This document shows positions 57,311 through 62,253 of a stretch of 62,253 nt of DNA, piece after piece (within the stretch, counting starts at the first letter, position 1; every line of letters begins with the position of its first letter). The stretch covers positions 95,867-158,119 of the forward strand of contig JAJZUW010000004.1 of NCBI GenBank assembly GCA_021845925.1, written 5' to 3'. The notes under the pieces were generated by a model, which made no database searches, was not told where the DNA came from, and was given only the letters and a program-made list of their open reading frames with translations. A program made the translations under genes and the position numbers. The DNA comes from Pseudomonadota bacterium. Lineage in GTDB: Bacteria > Pseudomonadota > Gammaproteobacteria > Burkholderiales > Sulfuriferulaceae.

Positions 57311-60300
57311 CCAGAACCGCAAGCTGAACATTGCCGGCAAAATCGCCAGCACTTTCCTCGAATCCAAGATCACCGCCATGATCATGCTGGCCATCAGCCT
57401 GGCTGGCGTGCTGGCTCTGATGGTGACGCCTCGCGAATACAATCCGCAGATTGTAGTGCCAGCGGCCAATATCATTGTCGCGCGTCCGGGTTCATCTGCC
57501 AGCGAAATTGAAAACCTGGTGGTCAAGCCGCTCGAATCCCTCATGAATGCACAGTCGGGCGTCAAACATACATTTGGCTATGCCGTGGCTGATTTTGGCG
57601 TGGTGACCGTCCAGTTTGATGTCGGTCAGGACCAGGAACGCAGCCTGGTGAAGCTGTACAACCAGTTGATGCAGAACCTTGACCACCTTCCTCCCGGCGC
57701 CATGCAGCCGATGGTCAAACCGATCAATGTGGACGATGTGCCAATCATGACCCTGTCGTTCAGCTCGCCTACCCTGGCAGATGACCAGATCCGCATGGTG
57801 GCAAGCCACATTCTGCAACAACTGCGCAATGTTCCGGGCGTGTCGTTTACCGAAATGATCGGTGGCAGCCAGCGAGCAGTCAACATCCGTGTGATTCCTG
57901 CCCGCCTCGCGGCCAGTGGCATCAGCCTGGAACAGCTGACCAGCCAGCTTCAGGGCGGCAACGTCTCGATGCCGGTAGGCACCCTGATCAGTGACAACCA
58001 TGAACATCCATTGCGGCTGTCCGGCTTCTTTGGCGATGCCCGCCAGGTTGGCCGTCTGATCATTGGCGCGCCCAATGGCAGACCGGTTTATCTGAAGGAT
58101 GTCGCGGAAATCAGCGATGGCCCGGCCGAAACCGACCAGCAGGCACGATTTGCCTGGGGGCCGGCATCCGGTCAGGTCCACCGCAACGGTGAAATGCCGG
58201 CAGTTACCATTGCCATTGCCAAAAAGGCCGGCACCAATGCCGTGGTCGTGGCCAATGCCGTGCTCGACAAACTGGCTCAGCTCAAGCGCCAGGCGATTCC
58301 GCAAGGCATCACCGTTGCGGTCACCCGTGATGATGGCGCCAAGGCCAATGACGCCGTCAACACCCTGATGGAACACCTTGGCATTGCCATCGGTTCGGTC
58401 ATAGTCATCATGGTGGTGTTTCTGGGCTGGCGCGAGGCAGCCATCGTGACCCTGACCGTGCCACTGATCCTGTTCGTGGTGCTGACCGTCGGCCTGATCG
58501 CCGGCCAGACCATCAACCGGATCACCCTGTTTGCCCTGATCCTGTCGCTCGGACTGCTGGTCGATGCCGCCATCGTGGTGGTGGAAAACATCCACCGCCA
58601 CATGCACCACGGCGGCAATCACAGTTTTGCCGAATCGCTGGTCATCGCCACCAATGAAATCGGCAATCCGACCAACATAGCCACCATCGCAGTCATTCTG
58701 GCCTTCATTCCCATGGCATTTGTGACCGGCATGATGGGGCCGTTCATGAAACCGATACCGTTCAATGTTCCGGTTGCCATGATCGCTTCGTTGCTGATTG
58801 CCTACATGGTTGTGCCCTGGGCGGCACGTCTCTGGCTGCAGGGCAAGGCCGCACAGAATTTTCGCACCACGCCAAGCCTGCAGGAAAAGGCCGAAAGCCC
58901 CAAGGATGCGTTGCACCGCGCCTATGTGCGTGTCATTACCCCGCTCATCGCCAGCCCGCAGCGGCGCAATGTGCTGTTTGCCGGCGTTGTCGTGCTGCTG
59001 GTGCTCGCCATGATCCAGCCAGCATGGCAGTTCATCCGTCCGTCCGGCATGAACGGCCCCCTGTCTGCACTCGGTGTCGAACTCAAGATGCTGCCCAACG
59101 ACAACACCAACACCCTGCTACTGGAAGTCGACACCCCGGCCGGCAGCACGCTTGCCCAGACCGATGCAGTGGCCCGCTCCGTCGGCGAAGTGCTCGCGCA
59201 TTCACCATATGTGACCGATTACGAAACCTATCTTGGCATGCCGGCACCGATTGATTTTGCAGCCCTGGTGCGGGGCGACATGATCAAGCGTGGCGACAAT
59301 TTCGCCCAGTTGCGCGTCAACCTGTCGGACAAGCACCAGCGCTCGACAAGCTCGCACGACATCGCGCGCCAGCTCAATCTGGCCTTGCAACCCCTGCGGG
59401 CGCGCTGGCCGGATACCAGGATCAAGCTGTACGAAACACCGCCCGGTCCGCCGGTCCAGTCTCAGGTCATGGCAGAACTGTATGGGCCTGACTACAACGT
59501 CCTGCGCAATTCGGCAGACGATGTTGACCGTGCATTCAACAACATCTACGGCATCATCAATACCGATGATTCGGTGACAGGCACTGTCGATTCATTCAAT
59601 ATCCGCATCGATCGACAGAAAGCAGCTCTGTCCGGTGTGGCTGTCGGCCAGATCGCACGTCTGCTGCATGATTATGTCTCCGGCTTCAATATCGGCACAC
59701 TGCATGACGACAGCACACTGGAAGAAATCAATCTCAATGTGAGAATTCCAAAGAGCCAGCGTGAAACGCCGGAACAGATCCTGGCGTTTCATGTCACCAG
59801 CATGAGCGGCCGGCAGGTGCCTCTGTCCGCGATTGCCACCGTGCAGCGCGCCACACAGGACAAACCGGTGTACGACCGCGATCAGCATCCGATGGTGATG
59901 GTGGGCGGCGAACTGCTGGCCTCCAGTCCGGTGTATGCGGTTCTTTCACTGGACAAAATGCTTGATGGCAAAAAGCTTTCCAGTGGCGCCACATTCAGGA
60001 CAGGCAACCTCGGCTTCACGGACACCCAACCGGATGACGTGGTCAACTACCATCTGCTGTGGGGCGGAGAAATGCGGCTCACCCTGGATGTGTTCCGCGA
60101 TCTTGGCTCCGCCTTTATCGTGGCGCTGGTATTCATCTACCTGATGCTGGTCGGCTATTACAAGTCATTTGTCATGCCAGTGATTGTGATGGGTGCCATC
60201 CCGCTAACCCTGGTTGGCGTGTTTCCCGGCCACTGGCTGACCGGACAGGCATTCACCGCCACATCCATGATCGGCGTCATCGCGCTGGCGGGTGTTGTCG

Positions 60301-60596
60301 TGCGCAACTCGTTGCTGCTGATCGATTTCATCATCGACTACCGTGCACGCGGTTACAGCCTTGAACAAGCCGTCATCGAAGCCGGCGCGGTCCGTTTCCG
60401 GCCGATCATGCTGACCGCACTGGCCATTATCCTCGGGTCGGCTATCATGATTACCGATCCAGTGTTTGGTGGACTGGCGGTATCGCTGATCTTTGGCACC
60501 TTCGCCTCCACCCTGCTTACGCTGGTCGTGATCCCGTTGCTGTATTATCTCTGGGAGCGCCGACTGGCAAACGCCAATTCCATTTCATCAACCTGA
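57303..60596 (+). CDS. RND efflux permease linked to DUF2892 and rhodanese genes
   Basis: This 1097-residue RND permease is longer than the Mdt-type pair in this window. It has 12 membrane helices and the TM4 relay SLGLLVDAAIVVVENIHRHM. The N-terminal porter region (TPREYNPQIVVPAANIIVARPG) and the KPINVDDVPIMTLSFSSP stretch mark a group distinct from AcrB and from CusA. The substrate is unknown. The operon continues with DUF2892, rhodanese and glutaredoxin genes, a context that hints at sulfur- or thiol-derived compounds, which is inference only. The ATG at 57303 lies inside the adaptor's last codons. Confidence 0.92.
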   Translation: MSDQNRKLNIAGKIASTFLESKITAMIMLAISLAGVLALMVTPREYNPQIVVPAANIIVARPGSSASEIENLVVKPLESLMNAQSGVKHTFGYAVADFGVVTVQFDVGQDQERSLVKLYNQLMQNLDHLPPGAMQPMVKPINVDDVPIMTLSFSSPTLADDQIRMVASHILQQLRNVPGVSFTEMIGGSQRAVNIRVIPARLAASGISLEQLTSQLQGGNVSMPVGTLISDNHEHPLRLSGFFGDARQVGRLIIGAPNGRPVYLKDVAEISDGPAETDQQARFAWGPASGQVHRNGEMPAVTIAIAKKAGTNAVVVANAVLDKLAQLKRQAIPQGITVAVTRDDGAKANDAVNTLMEHLGIAIGSVIVIMVVFLGWREAAIVTLTVPLILFVVLTVGLIAGQTINRITLFALILSLGLLVDAAIVVVENIHRHMHHGGNHSFAESLVIATNEIGNPTNIATIAVILAFIPMAFVTGMMGPFMKPIPFNVPVAMIASLLIAYMVVPWAARLWLQGKAAQNFRTTPSLQEKAESPKDALHRAYVRVITPLIASPQRRNVLFAGVVVLLVLAMIQPAWQFIRPSGMNGPLSALGVELKMLPNDNTNTLLLEVDTPAGSTLAQTDAVARSVGEVLAHSPYVTDYETYLGMPAPIDFAALVRGDMIKRGDNFAQLRVNLSDKHQRSTSSHDIARQLNLALQPLRARWPDTRIKLYETPPGPPVQSQVMAELYGPDYNVLRNSADDVDRAFNNIYGIINTDDSVTGTVDSFNIRIDRQKAALSGVAVGQIARLLHDYVSGFNIGTLHDDSTLEEINLNVRIPKSQRETPEQILAFHVTSMSGRQVPLSAIATVQRATQDKPVYDRDQHPMVMVGGELLASSPVYAVLSLDKMLDGKKLSSGATFRTGNLGFTDTQPDDVVNYHLLWGGEMRLTLDVFRDLGSAFIVALVFIYLMLVGYYKSFVMPVIVMGAIPLTLVGVFPGHWLTGQAFTATSMIGVIALAGVVVRNSLLLIDFIIDYRARGYSLEQAVIEAGAVRFRPIMLTALAIILGSAIMITDPVFGGLAVSLIFGTFASTLLTLVVIPLLYYLWERRLANANSISST

Positions 60597-60614
60597 ATCA
60601 CCTGGAGAATCCGA

Positions 60615-60833
60615 ATGACCGTTGAGCGTATCGTCAGAATCATCGCTGGCAGCTTCATCATGTTATCATTGGCACTTGCGCAGTTTTCCGGCCAGATCGA
60701 CATCACGCATGTCAGCTGGCTCTGGTTTACCGCATTTGTCGGCTTCAACCTGTTTCAGAGCGGCATCACCCGCTTCTGCCCACTGGACAACATCCTGAAA
60801 AAATTCGGTGTTCAGTCCTCGTGCGGCCTGTAA
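60615..60833 (+). CDS. DUF2892 (YgaP-type) small inner-membrane protein
   Basis: This 72-residue protein has two membrane helices and the family signature VERIVRIIAGSFIM and FVGFNLFQSGITRFCPLDNIL. In YgaP the same module is fused to a rhodanese domain; here the rhodanese gene follows 91 bp downstream, so the pair mirrors a split YgaP. The gene lies 18 bases after the RND permease and is probably cotranscribed. Confidence 0.9.
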   Translation: MTVERIVRIIAGSFIMLSLALAQFSGQIDITHVSWLWFTAFVGFNLFQSGITRFCPLDNILKKFGVQSSCGL

Positions 60834-60924
60834 CGGGCACGGCGGCACCAGCTGCGCAATCCGGCTGACACGGTAATCTTCCGGGTCACCGGTCCGCAGA
60901 CCGTTACCCATCAGGAGTTTGATT

Positions 60925-61338
60925 TTGCTTTTTGTGAAACAGAATATCTGGCTGATTCTCACCGTGCTGACCTCGGGACTGATGCTTGCCTTTCCCAACC
61001 TGTTCGGCAAGATGGCCAGCGCGAACGAAGTCGACGTCAACAACGCCGTCAAACTGATCAACCACGACGATGCACTGGTACTCGATGTGCGCGAAGCCAG
61101 CGAATTTTCTTCCGGCCACATTGCCAGTGCCCGGCATATTCCGCTTGGCCAGCTGAAAAGCAATCTGGCCTCCCTTGAAGCATTCAAGGACCGGACCATC
61201 GTGGTGAACTGCAAATCGGGCAACCGCTCGGCCATGGCTTGCGGAATCCTGCGCAAGGCCGGCTTTACCAAAGTCTACAATCTCAAAGGCGGTATCGTTG
61301 CCTGGCAGCGCGAGCAGATGCCAACGACACTCAAGTAA
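60925..61338 (+). CDS. Membrane-anchored rhodanese-like sulfurtransferase
   Basis: This 137-residue protein has one N-terminal membrane helix (WLILTVLTSGLMLAF) and a single rhodanese domain with the active-site cysteine in VVNCKSGNRSAMA. AGGAG seven bases upstream favours the TTG at 60925; an in-frame TTG at 60919 and a GTG at 60934 are alternatives, and there is no ATG before the domain. Such proteins move sulfane sulfur between thiols. In many Betaproteobacteria this gene precedes grxC, as here. Confidence 0.88.
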   Translation: MLFVKQNIWLILTVLTSGLMLAFPNLFGKMASANEVDVNNAVKLINHDDALVLDVREASEFSSGHIASARHIPLGQLKSNLASLEAFKDRTIVVNCKSGNRSAMACGILRKAGFTKVYNLKGGIVAWQREQMPTTLK

Positions 61339-61375
61339 GCTGAACCACGCTTGACCGCCTGTTCCGGAGAACCCC

Positions 61376-61630
61376 ATGCCACAAGTAACCATGTATTGCA
61401 CGGCTGTCTGCCCCTATTGCGTAAGGGCAGAAAGGCTCCTCGCCAGCAAGAATGTATCCATTACCAAAATCCGGGTTGACCTGCATCCCGAACAGCGCGA
61501 TGCCATGATCGAACGCACCGGCCGACGGACCGTGCCACAAATTTTCATTGGCGACGTCCATGTCGGCGGCTTCGATGACCTCGCGCTGCTCGACAGCAAG
61601 GGTGGACTGGATCCACTGCTTGCCGCCTAG
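61376..61630 (+). CDS. grxC: Glutaredoxin 3
   Basis: This 84-residue dithiol glutaredoxin has the active site CPYC at residues 12-15, the cis-proline loop TVPQIFIG and the glutathione-binding GGFDDL. It reduces disulfides using glutathione. It lies 37 bases after the rhodanese gene on the same strand, preceded by GGAG. secB, its frequent neighbour, is not seen before the repeats begin. Confidence 0.95.
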   Translation: MPQVTMYCTAVCPYCVRAERLLASKNVSITKIRVDLHPEQRDAMIERTGRRTVPQIFIGDVHVGGFDDLALLDSKGGLDPLLAA

Positions 61631-61664
61631 GCAAAGCAGGCGCCAGTCCCGCGTGTCATACCAT

Positions 61665-62253
61665 TGATGGATTCCGCGACTACGCGCGGAATGACGGAGG
61701 TCCTGCCACCCACCATTCTGCGTGGAGTCATCAAACATCGTCATTCTGCGCGCGTCCCCAGACATTCGTCATTCTGCGCGGAGCGAAGCGAAGTCGCAGA
61801 ATCCATGCCTTGCGTGCCGCTGAACCGGATCTGTGGATTCCGCGACTGCGCGCGGAATGACGGAGGTCCTCCCATCCACCATTCTGCGTGGAGTCACCAA
61901 ACATCGTCATTCTGCGTGGAGTCCGCAAACATCGCCATTCTGCACGAGTTCCCAGACATTCGTCATTCTGTGCGCGTCCCCAGACATTCGTCATTCTGCG
62001 CGGAGCGAAGCGAAGTCGCAGAATCCATGCCTTGCGTGCCGCTGAACCGGATCTGTGGATTCCGCGACTGCGCGCGGAATGACGGAGGTCCTCCCATCCA
62101 CCATTCTGCGTGGAGTCACCAAACATCGTCATTCTGCGTGGAGTCCGCAAACATCGCCATTCTGCACGAGTTCCCAGACATTCGTCATTCTGTGCGCGTC
62201 CCCAGACATTCGTCATTCTGCGCGGAGCGAAGCGAAGTCGCAGAATCCATGCC
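61665..62253. repeat. Higher-order 222-bp tandem repeat built from palindromic elements
   Basis: A unit of exactly 222 bp is repeated: the junction CGCAGAATCCATGCC falls at about 61795-61809, 62017-62031 and 62239-62253. Each unit contains one type-A palindrome (ATTCCGCG / CGCGGAAT), several CATTCTGC half elements with GTGGAGTC or CGTCCCCAGACATTC linkers, and one type-B palindrome (ATTCTGCG / CGCAGAAT). A shorter, related block precedes it from 61665. The array runs off the right edge. No gene is supported after grxC in this stretch. Confidence 0.95.

Noticed and set aside
57492-58916. 474-codon minus-strand frame antisense to the RND permease
   Set aside because: Its His/Gln/Gly/Asp-rich composition is what GC-rich antisense frames give, and the plus strand encodes a complete permease.

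Overview
The window reads as chromosomal DNA of a Gram-negative betaproteobacterium. Evidence: the divergent fur / bamE-dapB arrangement, the ArsC-like gene-dapE-prmB cluster, rpsO-pnp, dksA, an EmrA/EmrB pair with its own NodT-type outer-membrane factor, and moderately high GC with dense, mostly ATGA-overlapping operons. I cannot name the genus. No rRNA, tRNA, insertion sequence, phage gene or CRISPR array was seen.

Layout. 1-320: a 25-bp tandem array and palindromic repeats. 321-5276: a TPR/ATP-grasp protein divergent from a GAF-PAS-GGDEF-EAL protein. 5281-11623: a Cus-type copper/silver efflux operon. 11624-15692: an EmrB-EmrA-outer-membrane-factor operon on the minus strand with a textbook sigma70 promoter. 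15879-17123: a second ATP-grasp protein, paralogous to the first. 17110-25984: a four-gene Mdt/Mux-type operon (adaptor, two RND permeases, outer-membrane lipoprotein). 25985-26964: a large repeat array. 26965-30314: metR divergent from metE with a perfect MetR box between them. 30448-41851: housekeeping genes (dapB, bamE, fur, arsC-like, dapE, prmB, acnA, metG, psiE, HD-GYP) plus a 42-codon membrane gene. 41948-50145: recJ, miaA, purT, xseA, rpsO, pnp. 50265-54569: a conserved hypothetical, dksA, a CbbY-like HAD phosphatase, an encapsulin-type ferritin (EncFtn) without encapsulin, a flavin reductase and rhlE. 54807-61630: a TolC-adaptor-RND operon continuing into DUF2892, rhodanese and glutaredoxin genes. 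61631-62253: a 222-bp higher-order repeat.

How the genes work together. Four complete envelope-spanning pumps, each with its own outer-membrane channel, lie within 55 kb: one for metals (Cus), one MFS-driven (Emr) and two RND-driven (Mdt/Mux and the DUF2892/rhodanese-linked one). Iron handling is represented by Fur and the orphan EncFtn, which is divergent from a flavin reductase that could supply electrons. Second-messenger turnover is represented by an EAL and an HD-GYP protein, and the stringent response by DksA.

The most distinctive non-coding signal is a family of imperfect palindromes (GTCATTCYGCG ... CGCRGAAT) present at several intergenic sites. Two sub-families keep the arms paired through a C-G to T-A exchange, and both whole and half elements have been amplified in tandem. 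The least understood protein signal is the pair of paralogous TPR/ATP-grasp proteins at 321-2786 and 15879-17123.
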